From Jejubacter sp036620675 (GTDB lineage: Bacteria; Pseudomonadota; Gammaproteobacteria; Enterobacterales; Enterobacteriaceae), in NCBI GenBank assembly GCA_036620675.1, contig JAZHEE010000030.1: a stretch of 51,491 nucleotides of DNA. One strand, given 5' to 3'. A model generated the notes under the pieces. It was not told where the DNA came from. It ran no database searches and was given only the letters and a program-made list of their open reading frames with translations. Made by a program: the position numbers and the translations under genes. Every line of letters starts with the position of its first letter. Position 1 is the stretch's first letter. This document shows positions 34,098 to 46,656 of this stretch, one piece after another.

Positions 34098-36221
34098 TTA
34101 CTCTCTCCCTGAAAGAGAGCCGTTACGCCCTCTGCGCGTCGCAGCCCGGCGCCGCTTATCCAGATCCTTAATCAGCCGGTTAACCTCGGGCGCGGCAAAC
34201 ATGGCTTCCAGAGTCTGGCTCAGCTTACGGCGCCAGTTGGGATACTGGTCGCTGGTGCCGGGCACGTTAACCGGCGTCGCCATACCCAGCCAGTCCTCCG
34301 GTTGCAACCCCAGTAATCCGCTATTACTGTCGGCAACATAACGCTGCATCGCCCGGTTCAGCACCGGTGACATCGCCATACGTCGCGCCTGATGCCCGGA
34401 ACGCTTCGCCAGACAGCCGTGGCGATGCAGGGCATCAAGCAGAGTCTGCTTCGCCGCTTCGCGATCCTCATACAGCCCTTCCAGCACCTCCGCATCCGGA
34501 TAAAGCCCCAGCCGCTGACCAAGGCTCAGATCGCCACTTTCCCAGTAGCCACGCAGGGTTGGCATATCATGGGTGGTCACTACCGCCATTGCCTGCTCGG
34601 GCCACGTTTCAGGAGCCCGTACCTGATTTTCGCTATCGCGCTCGAACCACAGCACTTTATAGGAATAAACCCCGCCTTCGCGTAGCTTACCGACAATCTC
34701 CGCAGGCACGGTGCCCAGATCTTCACCGATCACCATGCAGCGGTGACGGTGGCTTTCCAGCGCCAGGATAGCCAGCAGGGAGTCTACCGGATAGTGCACA
34801 TAGGCGCCGCGATCCGCGGTTTCCCCGTAGGGGATCCACCACAGACGCAGCAGCGACATCACGTGATCGATACGCAGCGCCCCGCAGTTTTCCATATTAG
34901 CGCGCAGCAGCTCGATAAAGGGCTCATACGCCCGTTCCACCATGACATGGGGATTCATGGGCGGCAGCCCCCAGTTCTGACCGAGCGGCCCCAGAATATC
35001 CGGCGGCGCGCCGACGGAGGCCTTCAGGCAGTACAGTTCGCGATCGCTCCAGGTTTCGGCGCCGCCTTCCGCCACCCCTACCGCCAGATCGCGATATAGT
35101 CCGATAGGCATTTCCAGCTCGCCGCACTGGCGCCAGCAATCAGCAAACTGAGACCAGGCCAGCCACTGCAACCACTGCCAGAATGCCACTTCATCGGCAT
35201 GCTGCTGGCAAAACTCCGTCACGGCGGGACAATGGGCTTCACGATACGCTTGTGGCCATACCGGCCAGCCCCAGCGCCCGGCGTCTTCCGCCATCTGATG
35301 CGCGTGCAGTGCATCGAAGGCCGCCTGCCAGTAAAGGCTGTCGCCGCGTTCGCGCACAAAGCGCTGCCAGGCGAGCATAGATTCATCCTGCTCATCGCGC
35401 AGTGCGAATCGTCGCCAGGCCAGACGCAGAGCGGCAATCTTCAGGCGAGTCACCGCCGCATAGTCCACCCATTCGGCATCGCGCGCCGCTTTCAGGCTGG
35501 CGTGAGTACCTTCAGCCTGGCGCCAGCGCTGCGCTTCTTCACTCAGCCGGAAGTCCTCCACCGCCTCAACGTCGATATAGATAACGTTCAGCCAGCGACG
35601 TGATGAAGGGCTGTACGGGCTGGCGCTTTCCGGATTCGCCGGATACAGCGCATGAATGGGGTTCAGGCCGATAAAACTGGCGCCGCGCTGCGCCACTTCA
35701 ACCAGCATTCGCTTCAGATCGCCGAAGTCACCGATTCCCCAGTTGCGCTCTGAGCGCAGGGTATAAAGCTGCACGCAGGCGCCCCACAGCTTATCACCGG
35801 CGTTTAACGCTGGCGGGGTATAACAGCGCCGGGGAGCGATGATTATCCGACAGTGCCAGCGCGCCTCCTGCTGCACCAGCGTCAGGTTGTGGTAGCCCAG
35901 GGGCAACCCCTCCGTCAGTTTAAGGCTATGACCGGCCCGTACCTGACCGCCGTCATGATGGTCGCCCTCTTCCGTCGTGAGATGCCAGAGGTATTCCCCT
36001 TTTCCCGCCACCGGCAACACCATAGGATCACCTGCGATAAAGACCTTTACGCCAGGCACCGGCGCAGTCGCCCCGCACAGCGGAACGGCCGCGCCATCCA
36101 TGGCTTCCAGCAAACGCTGTCGGGTCTGGTCCGCAATGGCCTGCGGCTTACCGTGAGCATTAATGTAGCTTGCCGCGATCCCCGCAGCGGCGGCTGCCTG
36201 TTCAAGACGTTTGCTTTCCAT
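34098..36221 (-). CDS. malQ: 4-alpha-glucanotransferase (amylomaltase) MalQ
   Basis: 707 aa (E. coli 694), GH77 family cytoplasmic enzyme that disproportionates maltodextrins, releasing glucose and longer chains for MalP. Motifs: the nucleophile region LRIDHVMSLLRLWW, the acid/base GEDLGTVP and TTHDMPTLRGYW. The start MESKRLEQAA aligns with E. coli MalQ. An ATG six codons further upstream is open but not favoured, since GAAGGAAAC lies before the chosen ATG. It follows malP by 20 bp in one operon. The C-terminus is Arg-rich and slightly longer than usual. Confidence 0.97.
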   Translation of the reverse strand: MESKRLEQAAAAAGIAASYINAHGKPQAIADQTRQRLLEAMDGAAVPLCGATAPVPGVKVFIAGDPMVLPVAGKGEYLWHLTTEEGDHHDGGQVRAGHSLKLTEGLPLGYHNLTLVQQEARWHCRIIIAPRRCYTPPALNAGDKLWGACVQLYTLRSERNWGIGDFGDLKRMLVEVAQRGASFIGLNPIHALYPANPESASPYSPSSRRWLNVIYIDVEAVEDFRLSEEAQRWRQAEGTHASLKAARDAEWVDYAAVTRLKIAALRLAWRRFALRDEQDESMLAWQRFVRERGDSLYWQAAFDALHAHQMAEDAGRWGWPVWPQAYREAHCPAVTEFCQQHADEVAFWQWLQWLAWSQFADCWRQCGELEMPIGLYRDLAVGVAEGGAETWSDRELYCLKASVGAPPDILGPLGQNWGLPPMNPHVMVERAYEPFIELLRANMENCGALRIDHVMSLLRLWWIPYGETADRGAYVHYPVDSLLAILALESHRHRCMVIGEDLGTVPAEIVGKLREGGVYSYKVLWFERDSENQVRAPETWPEQAMAVVTTHDMPTLRGYWESGDLSLGQRLGLYPDAEVLEGLYEDREAAKQTLLDALHRHGCLAKRSGHQARRMAMSPVLNRAMQRYVADSNSGLLGLQPEDWLGMATPVNVPGTSDQYPNWRRKLSQTLEAMFAAPEVNRLIKDLDKRRRAATRRGRNGSLSGRE

Positions 36222-36241
36222 GGCGTTTCCTTCTTTCACAA

Positions 36242-38641
<2,400 letters not shown>

Positions 38642-38709
38642 AGGTAATCGGATTCCTGTAATGATTGAAATTATGTTTTCGCTAGTGTGCCAGGCTGCCC
38701 CCAGTACTT

Positions 38710-38755
38710 CCTCATCCTGGGGGGGATTAGGCAGGGAGGAGGGTCGGGGATGAGA
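38710..38755. promoter_or_regulatory. MalT boxes of the malPQ promoter
   Basis: GGGGATGAGA at 38746-38755 matches the MalT consensus GGGGA(T/G)GAGG at 9 of 10 positions. Weaker plus-strand boxes are GGGGGATTAGG (38721-38731 region) and GGGAGGAGGG (38734-38743). CCTCATCC at 38710-38717 is a minus-strand half. The cluster lies 70-115 bp upstream of malP. Confidence 0.75.
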
Positions 38756-39302
38756 AAAAAGTGTGATCGATGCCACTCAAAACGCCTGCCTCTTTTGCCA
38801 TTTTCTCTTTTTCATTCAGATTTATCGCATCCAAAGCAGAATAAAAATAAGCGTTTATCACTTCAGGCAAGAACAAACTAACTCATTGAAAAATAATAAA
38901 TTAAAATATTCTCATTATCAGGGTTTAATTCCATAAAAATAGTTTTCAGGCCCGGTTAATAAATATCTTTCTTTATAATTACAGGAAATAGCTTATTTCA
39001 TGCTGGCTATACACTTCTTTAATCAGGTTTAATTTGCTATACATGACAGCTGCCAGCCCGGCCTGGAGCCTCAGTCAGGAAAAGTCTCGGGTGGTCCCCT
39101 GTCTAATGTAAATAACGCGGAAAACTGTGATAAGGCGCAACTTTGCCGGGGGAAAAAGCGCACCATGCTTGCATTGAAGGATAATCTGATCGAAGTTATG
39201 TAATAATTAATTTCGAGGTGTAAAAAAAATCAGGTTTGCGATGGCCAGCCACTGACCCATCCCTGATTTATCACCCTTTCCTGTACGGTAACGTCATTGA
39301 GT
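38756..39302. promoter_or_regulatory. malP-malT divergent control region
   Basis: Non-coding and AT-rich. CRP-like candidates are TGTGATCGATGCCACTC (38762-38778) and TGTGATAAGGCGCAACT (39127 region), both with one good half-site only. No gene or strong terminator was seen. malT is expected to depend on CRP, as in E. coli. Confidence 0.5.
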
Positions 39303-42011
39303 ATGCTGATTCCTTCCAAATTAAGTCGTCCGGTTCGACTCGAGAACATGGTAGTTCGCGATCGTCTGCTGTCCAGACTTGGCGGCGCAGGGAATTATCG
39401 CCTGGTGCTGGTGACCAGCCCGGCAGGCTATGGCAAAACCACGCTAATCTCTCAGTGGGCGGCGGATAAAAGCGATATCGGCTGGTTTTCGCTGGACGAA
39501 GGCGATAATCAGACCGAGCGGTTTGCCAGCTACCTGGTGGCCGCGCTGCAGCAGGCTACCGGCGGCCACTGCCCACGCAGCGAAGCGATGGCGCAAAAGC
39601 GCCAGTACGCCAGCCTGAGCTCACTCTTTTCGCAGCTTTTTATCGAACTGGCCGAATGGCAGCGGCCGCTGTGGCTTATCATCGATGATTATCATCTGAT
39701 CTCCAGCCCGGTGATTCACGACGCCATGCGCTTCTTCCTGCGCCACCAGCCGGATAATCTGACGCTGGTGGTGCTGTCACGCAATCTGCCGCAGTTGGGG
39801 ATTGCCAATCTGCGAGTGCGCGAGCAACTGCTGGAAATTGGCAGCCAACAGCTGGCCTTTACCCATCAGGAAGCCAAACAGTTTTTCGACCACCGCCTGA
39901 GCGCCCCCATCGAAACGCTTGAATGCCAGCGCCTGTGCGACGACGTCGCCGGCTGGGCCACCGCGCTCCAGCTCATCGCCCTTTCCGCCCGCCAGAACAG
40001 CGGCGCGGCACACCACTCCGCCCGTCGGCTATCAGGTATTAACGCCAGCCATTTAACCGACTATCTGGTGGACGAAGTGCTGAATAACGTCGATGGTGAT
40101 ACCCGCCGCTTCCTGCTGGCCAGTTCCCTGCTGCACTCGATGAACGATGCGCTTATCGTTCGGGTTACCGGCGCGGAGAATGGCCAGATGCGGCTGGAGG
40201 AAATTGAGCGTCAGGGCCTGTTCCTGCAGCGTATGGACGACAGTGGCGAATGGTTTAGCTACCATCCCCTGTTTGGCAGTTTCCTTCGCCAGCGCTGTCA
40301 GTGGGAGATGGCGACCGAACTGCCGATGCTGCACCGCGCCGCCGCCGAAAGCTGGATGGCGCAAGGTTTCCCCGGCGAGGCGATTCACCATGCGCTGGCG
40401 GCGGGCGATGATAAGATGCTGCGCGATATCCTGCTACATCACGCCTGGGAACTGTTCCATCAGAGCGAGCTGTCGCTGCTGGAAAACTCCCTGAAGGCGC
40501 TGCCCTGGGAAACGCAGCTGGAAAATCCGCGCCTGGTACTGCTTCAGGCCTGGCTGATGCAAAGCCAGCATCGCTATGGCGAGGTGAATACCCTGCTGGC
40601 GCGCGCCGAACAGGAGATGAAGCAGGAGATCGACGCCGCCCTGCATGGCGAATTCGACGCCCTGCGCGCCCAGGTGGCAATCAACAACGGCGATCCCGAC
40701 GAGGCCAATCGCCTGGCGCGCTCCGCGCTGGACGCGCTGCCGCTGGCAAGCTATTACGGGCAGATCGTCGCCACCTCGGTACTTGGCGAAGTACACCACT
40801 GCGCCGGGAACCTGCAGCAGTCGCTGGCGATGATGCAGGAAACCGAAGCCATGGCACGGCGCCATGAGGTCTGGCACTATGCGCTGTGGAGCCTGATCCA
40901 GCAAAGCGAAATTCTGTTCGCCCGCGGCTTTCTGCAGGCGGCCTGGGATATTCAGGAGAAGGCCTTCGCGCTGATTCACGAACAGCATCTGGAACAGTTG
41001 CCGCTGCACGAATTCCTGCTGCGCATCCGCGCCCAACTACTGTGGGCCTGGGGACGGCTGGACGAGTCGGAAGCCTCGGCGCGCAGCGGCATGGAGGTGC
41101 TGTCCGGCTACCAGCCTCAACAGCAGCTACAGTGCCTGACGCTGTTGGTGCAAAACTCCCTGGCGCGCGGCGATATCGATAACGCCCGCAGCCATCTGAA
41201 CCGTCTTGAGAATCTGCTCGGTAATGGCGCTTACCACAGCGACTGGGTTTCTAACGCCGATAAAGTTCGGGTTATCTACTGGCAGATGACCGGCGATCGT
41301 GCTGCGGCCGCAGCCTGGCTGCGTCAGACGCCGAAGCCGGACTTCGCTCGTAATCACTTCCTGCAGGGGCAGTGGCGCAATATCGCCCGGGCGCAGATTC
41401 TGCTGGGAGAATTCGACGAAGCGCATCGAGTGCTGGAAGAGCTTAACGCCAACGCTCGCGCTCTGGAGTTGATGAGCGATCTGAACCGTAACCTGCTGCT
41501 GCTCAACCAGCTTTACTGGCAGCAGGACAACAAAAGCGAAGCCCAGCGCATTCTGATTGAAGCCCTGAGCCTGGCCGGACGCACCGGCTTTCTGAGCCAC
41601 TTCGTGATTGAAGGTGAGACCATGGCCCAGCAGTTGCGCCAGCTGATTCAGCTGAATATGCTGCCAGAGCTGGATCAGCATCGCGCCCAGCGCATCCTGC
41701 GGGAAATCAATCAGCATCACCGCCACAAGTTCGCCCACTTCGACGAAAACTTCGTCAGCCGCCTGCTAAACCATCCGCAGGTGCCGGAGCTTATCCGCAC
41801 CAGTCCGCTGACCCAGCGCGAATGGCAGGTGCTGGGGCTTATCTATTCGGGCTACAGCAACGATCAGATCGCCGGTGAACTAGTTGTTGCACCCACCACC
41901 ATTAAAACCCATATCCGCAATCTTTATCAAAAGCTCGGGGTCGCCCACCGCCAGGAGGCCGTCGCTCAGGCCCGCCAGCTGTTGCAGATGATGGGCTATA
42001 ACGCGCTGTAA
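39303..42011 (+). CDS. malT: Transcriptional activator MalT
   Basis: 902 aa (E. coli 901), STAND-family ATPase activator of the maltose regulon, triggered by maltotriose and ATP. The Walker A motif is SPAGYGKTT near 39-47, followed by IDDYHL as Walker B. The central superhelical TPR-like part binds inducer. The C-terminal LuxR-type HTH (LTQREWQVLGLIYSGYSNDQ onwards, about 835-895) binds the GGGGA(T/G)GAGG boxes seen at 38710 and 46765. The upstream TTG is ignored in favour of the ATG giving MLIPSKLSRPVRL. Confidence 0.98.
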   Translation: MLIPSKLSRPVRLENMVVRDRLLSRLGGAGNYRLVLVTSPAGYGKTTLISQWAADKSDIGWFSLDEGDNQTERFASYLVAALQQATGGHCPRSEAMAQKRQYASLSSLFSQLFIELAEWQRPLWLIIDDYHLISSPVIHDAMRFFLRHQPDNLTLVVLSRNLPQLGIANLRVREQLLEIGSQQLAFTHQEAKQFFDHRLSAPIETLECQRLCDDVAGWATALQLIALSARQNSGAAHHSARRLSGINASHLTDYLVDEVLNNVDGDTRRFLLASSLLHSMNDALIVRVTGAENGQMRLEEIERQGLFLQRMDDSGEWFSYHPLFGSFLRQRCQWEMATELPMLHRAAAESWMAQGFPGEAIHHALAAGDDKMLRDILLHHAWELFHQSELSLLENSLKALPWETQLENPRLVLLQAWLMQSQHRYGEVNTLLARAEQEMKQEIDAALHGEFDALRAQVAINNGDPDEANRLARSALDALPLASYYGQIVATSVLGEVHHCAGNLQQSLAMMQETEAMARRHEVWHYALWSLIQQSEILFARGFLQAAWDIQEKAFALIHEQHLEQLPLHEFLLRIRAQLLWAWGRLDESEASARSGMEVLSGYQPQQQLQCLTLLVQNSLARGDIDNARSHLNRLENLLGNGAYHSDWVSNADKVRVIYWQMTGDRAAAAAWLRQTPKPDFARNHFLQGQWRNIARAQILLGEFDEAHRVLEELNANARALELMSDLNRNLLLLNQLYWQQDNKSEAQRILIEALSLAGRTGFLSHFVIEGETMAQQLRQLIQLNMLPELDQHRAQRILREINQHHRHKFAHFDENFVSRLLNHPQVPELIRTSPLTQREWQVLGLIYSGYSNDQIAGELVVAPTTIKTHIRNLYQKLGVAHRQEAVAQARQLLQMMGYNAL

Positions 42012-42018
42012 TAACAAA

Positions 42019-42047
42019 GCCACCGTCGCTCATCACGGTGGCTTATC
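42019..42047 (+). terminator. malT terminator
   Basis: GCCACCGT (42019-42026) pairs perfectly with ACGGTGGC (42035-42042), followed by TTATCT. The stem is strong but the T-run is short. Confidence 0.65.
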
Positions 42048-42062
42048 TGATACATGCATCCA

Positions 42063-42988
42063 TTATAAGGCCAGCTCTGCCAGCTCGCGCTCAGAAAGGC
42101 CTGTCACCTCAATAATGGACTGTACCGGGAGCCCCATCTTCAGCAGGCTGCGGGCAACCTCCTGTTTGGCTTTTTGCTCACCCAGCCTGATGCCTTCCTG
42201 GCGCCCCGTTTTAATACCCTTTTTGATACCTTGCTGTTCCAGTCTTTGTGCGGCAGTCATAAAAAGTTCCTTATAGTGCGGCGCCTGCTGGGCCATCTCC
42301 CTCAGAAACGCTGTGGCCGGGCCGTATCGCCGGTCTGCAACATCCATTGATTAACGTAGCCAGTTGGCCTTCCGTAGTGTATCCCGCCATCACGAGTCTG
42401 ACCAGCGGCTCCATCAACACCATCAGATCCCGGGTACGGATATGTTTTAAGACCAGTTCCAGCATTGCCATACGGCGATGCCGCATAATATCGTCATCCT
42501 CCAGCGCACCGACATCAATTAACGGAAAGGGGCGGGTATAAAGTTGATGCGCCATTTCCGAATCGCTAAACAACGCCAGCCAGTTCAAAGGACAGGGCCA
42601 GGGGCTGGCGCGCCCGTGGCAAAACAGAAACGGAACCACCAGCGGCAGTTGCGCATACCCTTTATCCAGATGGCGCTGCATCACGGCGATCGCATACCTC
42701 ATTAATCGAAAAGCCATATGGCGATCCGGGCTGCTTTGGTGTTCAAGCAGGATGTAAATGTAGGCTCCTCCGGTTGTCGTCTGCATAGACCAGAGTACAT
42801 CCGCAAAATAAGTACGCAGATCTTCCTCAATAAAGGAGCCTGACTCCAGCTGTAACGTATTCTAGATCGCCCCCCTTTCGTATTTCCGGCGGCAGATAGA
42901 TCTCCAGAAAATCCCGGGCGGTATCCGGATGAGCCAGAAAGGTTTTAAACAGACCATCATGAGGAACAGGCGTATCCGATTTTTTCAT
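42063..42988 (-). pseudogene. Rpn family (YhgA-like) nuclease, frameshifted
   Basis: Starts at 42988 as MKKSDTPVPHDGLFKTFLAH, the N-terminus of recombination-promoting nuclease/putative transposase proteins (PD-(D/E)XK fold). The frame breaks near 42858, where an extra base follows GATCTAGA. It resumes as LQLESGSFIEEDLRTYFADV and continues through YIYILLEHQSSPDRHMAFRL and FPLIDVGALEDDDIMRHRRM. It shifts again near 42345 (after QLATLIN) and near 42310. The tail, with FLREMAQQAPHYKELFM and a helical end, is in the third frame. At least three shifts make it inactive. It lies exactly at the junction of the malT and malM-lamB-malK blocks. Confidence 0.85.
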
Positions 42989-43102
42989 GGTGCTTCCCTG
43001 CCATGTCACGTTCACAGAGCCATGGATGTAACACAGGGTCTGTTTCATGGCCAGGGCCAGAGACTGATTTTCCGAGCCCGCTCGTAAAGCCCCCTTAACC
43101 AT

Positions 43103-43127
43103 AAAAAAAGGTGCGCCGTAGCGCACC
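43103..43127 (-). terminator. Terminator of malK-lamB-malM operon
   Basis: On the minus strand GGTGCGC, loop TACG, GCGCACC, then seven T residues. A textbook intrinsic terminator 34 bp beyond the malM stop. Confidence 0.92.
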
Positions 43128-43160
43128 AGTTACTGCAAAATCAGCACCGTGGGGCAGCGA

Positions 43161-44099
43161 TTACCCCTTGCCTTTTACACTGCTGATAAAGGTGGTTCGG
43201 GCGGAGGAGGATCCCAGTCGCTCGGCTTCATTCAGCAGTTTTAGCGCCTTATCAATATCGCCCTGCGCCACGGCCTGTTTAATGGCCTGGTTGAAATAGT
43301 CTTCGGTATCCGACAGTACTGGCCCGCTCTTCGCAGCAGGCGCAGGGGCTGCGGCTGGCGTCGGTGTGCTGGCCGGTGCGCTGTATACCGGTGCGGTATT
43401 GCCGACTGTGACCGGCGCCGGGCCTGATGAGCCGAACAGCGGCCCGACCAGTACGCTGGAGCCAGTATTGGTGCGCACTTTTAGCTTCAGACGACCGTCG
43501 GTGACGTGACGAGCGACAGGATCCGGAATATCCGGCACGGCGTTACCGGCCCCTTTCGCGTAAGCCTTGGCCGGATCGATCTGAACGGTAGTCTGCTGCA
43601 GATCCCGGGCGGTGGTAAAGACCAGCACATAGAGCTGCTGCTGGCCCAGCGCCGGGGTGAGCTTAAGGGTGCCCTCCAGGCGATCGGCGGACATCACGCC
43701 CGGCGCCTGGTAAGTAAAGTAACTGCTGGGAAAAAAGGCCGAAGGCGTCATGTTCTGGTCAAGTATCAGTACGTTCGGCGCGAAAACCTGGTTTTTATTG
43801 ACCTCGCTGGCAAGGGTAATAGTCAGCTCGCCAATATTAGCCGGTACGCTGTATGCCGCAACCGGCCCGCGAATATCGCCCACGTTCAGGCTCTGACCAC
43901 TGCTGGCAAGGTCGGTAGTCTGGGTTTTGGACTGGTTAACCGGCGTCCAGTGTAGCTGGCGTAGCTGTTCGGCGGAGATACGCGGCGCCGCGGAAGTATC
44001 CTGGGGAACGATATTCACCTCAGCCAGACTCACCGCTGGCAGAGAGGCGAACAGACCTGCGCTCAGGCACAGGGCGACGAGACTTTTCTTCATTTTCAT
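43161..44099 (-). CDS. malM: Maltose operon periplasmic protein MalM
   Basis: 312 aa (E. coli 306), periplasmic protein of the mal regulon whose precise function is unknown. The signal peptide is MKMKKSLVALCLSAGLFASL with cleavage after LA. The body matches E. coli MalM closely (FAPNVLILDQNMTPSAFFPS). An Ala/Pro-rich linker (about 230-260) precedes the C-terminal helical segment. The start is the ATG at 44099, with AGGTGA six bases upstream. A GTG further up overlaps this ribosome site. Confidence 0.95.
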   Translation of the reverse strand: MKMKKSLVALCLSAGLFASLPAVSLAEVNIVPQDTSAAPRISAEQLRQLHWTPVNQSKTQTTDLASSGQSLNVGDIRGPVAAYSVPANIGELTITLASEVNKNQVFAPNVLILDQNMTPSAFFPSSYFTYQAPGVMSADRLEGTLKLTPALGQQQLYVLVFTTARDLQQTTVQIDPAKAYAKGAGNAVPDIPDPVARHVTDGRLKLKVRTNTGSSVLVGPLFGSSGPAPVTVGNTAPVYSAPASTPTPAAAPAPAAKSGPVLSDTEDYFNQAIKQAVAQGDIDKALKLLNEAERLGSSSARTTFISSVKGKG

Positions 44100-44175
44100 T
44101 GTTGTCACCTGAAGTTAGGGAGAGCGGCGCAAAGGTGGCCAGGCAAAAGCGCTTTACGCCCGCGCGATCAAAACA

Positions 44176-44196
44176 GAGGGGAGCATTGCTCCCCTC
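44176..44196 (-). terminator. Hairpin between lamB and malM
   Basis: GAGGGGAGCA and TGCTCCCCTC form a perfect 10-bp stem with a one-base loop; in practice a smaller stem with a tetraloop. On the minus strand it is followed by TGTTTTG. It probably causes partial termination or stabilises upstream lamB mRNA. Confidence 0.65.
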
Positions 44197-44205
44197 ACCA
44201 GGCAG

Positions 44206-45504
44206 TTACCACCAGATTTCCATCTGGGCGCCGAAGGTAAACTCATCGTCGTTACCGCGGCTGTTGGTGAAGATGCCGTTGCCGGAGGTGTCACGCAGCG
44301 CGGCGGTGGTCAGGTTGTCGCCGTCTTTTACGTAACCCCATTTTTCATCCCACTTCGCATAGGTGGCAAAGACGCGGATAGCCGGACGGGACCAGATGCT
44401 GTCGCCCGCCTGCCACTGCTGAGCCAGGGTGATTTTATACTGTCCGTTACGGTCACCGGTCTGCTGGGACTTCACGTTATCGTAACCCACTTCCAGCAGG
44501 GTGCTCATAACTGGGGTCCACTTGTACATCGGGCGCACGCCCACGGTCCACCAGTCGGTACCGCGGTTATTATCGAGATCGGTTTTCTGGAACATGCCGA
44601 CGTACATCAGATCCCAGTCGTCGGCCAGGGTCACCGCACCGTGATCCAGCACGCGCCACATCTTGCCGTCGTTATTAATACTGGAGCCGTTAGCCAGGCC
44701 TTTACCGTGAGAGGTCATGGCGTCGGTGGCATACTGCAGTACAAACTTGTTGTAGCCTTTCAGCACGCTCTGGGTATGCTCGGCGGTAAACATCCAGCCG
44801 TCTTTCGAAGCGCCGTGTTCCATGCGATAGCCGTCGCGTGGGTTAGCGCGGCCATAGTCCACGCCCAGCTCCAGCATACCGCCCGGATTGGTTTCGATGC
44901 TCGACAGGCGCGCGTCGAAGGTGTCGTTAGCGGTACGTTCGGCGTAATCGCGCTGGCGCTCGCTGGTGTAGTTGTAAGAACCGCCGGCTTCAGAAGCGCG
45001 AGTGGCGGCCAGAGAAAGCTTACCGAAACCCAGATCGACGTTCTCAAGACCGGCGCCCGGGCCGGAGATATCCCAGTAGTAGAAGTCGATCATATGAACG
45101 TCGTGACGCTGATAGAAGCGTTTACCGGCCCAGATGGTGGAGCCTGGCAGCCATTCGATCAGGTTTTTACCCTGCACGTTTACTTCACGGAAGGCCGGGC
45201 TGGTATCTTCCCAGTCATTTTGCTGGTTGATGGAATAAGCCACGTTGGTGTCGAAATAGAAGCTCTTGTCGCCCTCTTTCCACACTTCCTGGCCCAGTTT
45301 TAATTCAGCGTAGGTTTCACATTCGTTACCCAGACGGTACTTACTCTGTGCCCCGGTTGCCTGGAAGCACTGCTGTTCGCCGCCGCTGCCAGTCCAGCCA
45401 ATGCCGGAACGGGCGTAGCCGTGGAAGTCGACTGCCAGCGCCTGGGCGGACAGCATGCCGGCGGCGACAGCCATGGCCAGCGGAAGTTTGCGCAGTGTTA
45501 TCAT
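44206..45504 (-). CDS. lamB: Maltoporin LamB
   Basis: 432 aa precursor (E. coli 446), an 18-stranded outer-membrane porin for maltodextrins. The signal peptide is 24 residues ending AQALA, followed by VDFHGYARSGIGW. FDTNVAYSINQQNDW and WAGKRFYQRHDVHMIDFYYW are family hallmarks, and the chain ends in MEIWW with a C-terminal aromatic needed for assembly. It lies 42 bp downstream of malK. Shorter than E. coli LamB, probably by surface loops, which often differ with phage pressure. Confidence 0.97.
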   Translation of the reverse strand: MITLRKLPLAMAVAAGMLSAQALAVDFHGYARSGIGWTGSGGEQQCFQATGAQSKYRLGNECETYAELKLGQEVWKEGDKSFYFDTNVAYSINQQNDWEDTSPAFREVNVQGKNLIEWLPGSTIWAGKRFYQRHDVHMIDFYYWDISGPGAGLENVDLGFGKLSLAATRASEAGGSYNYTSERQRDYAERTANDTFDARLSSIETNPGGMLELGVDYGRANPRDGYRMEHGASKDGWMFTAEHTQSVLKGYNKFVLQYATDAMTSHGKGLANGSSINNDGKMWRVLDHGAVTLADDWDLMYVGMFQKTDLDNNRGTDWWTVGVRPMYKWTPVMSTLLEVGYDNVKSQQTGDRNGQYKITLAQQWQAGDSIWSRPAIRVFATYAKWDEKWGYVKDGDNLTTAALRDTSGNGIFTNSRGNDDEFTFGAQMEIWW

Positions 45505-45546
45505 CGTTATTTCTCCTGAAATTGCTTTTATTGTGTAGGCGTACCC

Positions 45547-46656
45547 TTAAACGCCAGGCTCCTGATGCAACCGACGACAGGCAGTACCATCCTCACGGAA
45601 TAAATGGCAGCGCTCCGGCGGCAGGCCGATGGCGAATGTCGCCCCCTCCTCGGCCAGCACCACATCGTTCTGGCGATACACCAGGTTTTGCTGGATGGCG
45701 GGGATCTGAATATGAATCTGGGTTTCGTAACCGAGCTGCTCCACCACCTGAATCTCCCCTTCCAGGGTGACATCGGCGATTTCGCTGGGCAGAAGATGTT
45801 CGGGACGGATGCCTAAAGACATTCTGGCGCCAACCTGAACGCCCGCACTTTCGACCGGCAGCCAAATCTGCTGGCGGTTCGGCAGTTCCACCTGCACCTG
45901 ATCGATGGCGATGGCGGTGACTTTCACCGGCAGGAAGTTCATCTTCGGCGAGCCGATAAAGCCCGCCACAAAGCGATCCGCCGGATAGTGATAAAGCTCC
46001 AGCGGCTTGCCCACCTGAGCGACGCGTCCGGCGTCCAGCACCACGATTTTGTCGGCCAAAGTCATGGCTTCGACCTGGTCGTGGGTGACGTAAATCATGG
46101 TGCGCTTCAGGCGCTTGTGCAGGCGGGAGATCTCAATGCGCATCTGCACGCGCAGGGCGGCGTCCAGGTTGGAGAGCGGTTCGTCGAGCAGAAACACGTC
46201 TGGCTCGGCCACCAGGGTACGGCCAATGGCCACGCGCTGGCGCTGACCGCCGGAAAGCGCCTTCGGGCGTCGGTCCAGCAGGTGGGCCAGTTGCAGCACT
46301 TCGGCCACCTGGGTCACGCGCTGATTCATCACCGCTTTCTTCACCCCGGCCAGCTTCAGACCGAACGACATATTTTCCGCCACGCTCAAATGCGGGTAGA
46401 GCGCATAGGACTGAAAGACCATTCCCACGCCGCGCTGGGCGGGCGGCACATCATTCATCCGGGTTTCACCGATAAACAGATCGCCGCTGGTAATGGTTTC
46501 CAGCCCGGCAATCATACGCAGCAGCGTCGATTTACCGCAGCCTGACGGCCCGACAAAGACCACGAACTCCCCTTCGGTGATATCGAGGTTAATGTCTTTC
46601 GACACCACCACATCCCCCCAGGCTTTGGTGACATTCCGTAGCTGTACGCTCGCCAT
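45547..46656 (-). CDS. malK: Maltose ABC transporter ATPase MalK
   Basis: 369 aa (E. coli 371). Walker A is GPSGCGKST (36-44), the signature LSGGQRQR near 135, the Walker B LLDEPLSNLD and the switch histidine in YVTHDQVEA. The C-terminal regulatory domain that binds MalT and EIIA-Glc is present (GIRPEHLLP). The start is the ATG giving MASVQLRNVTKAWG. An upstream ATG is open but not conserved. First gene of malK-lamB-malM, divergent from malE. Confidence 0.98.
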   Translation of the reverse strand: MASVQLRNVTKAWGDVVVSKDINLDITEGEFVVFVGPSGCGKSTLLRMIAGLETITSGDLFIGETRMNDVPPAQRGVGMVFQSYALYPHLSVAENMSFGLKLAGVKKAVMNQRVTQVAEVLQLAHLLDRRPKALSGGQRQRVAIGRTLVAEPDVFLLDEPLSNLDAALRVQMRIEISRLHKRLKRTMIYVTHDQVEAMTLADKIVVLDAGRVAQVGKPLELYHYPADRFVAGFIGSPKMNFLPVKVTAIAIDQVQVELPNRQQIWLPVESAGVQVGARMSLGIRPEHLLPSEIADVTLEGEIQVVEQLGYETQIHIQIPAIQQNLVYRQNDVVLAEEGATFAIGLPPERCHLFREDGTACRRLHQEPGV

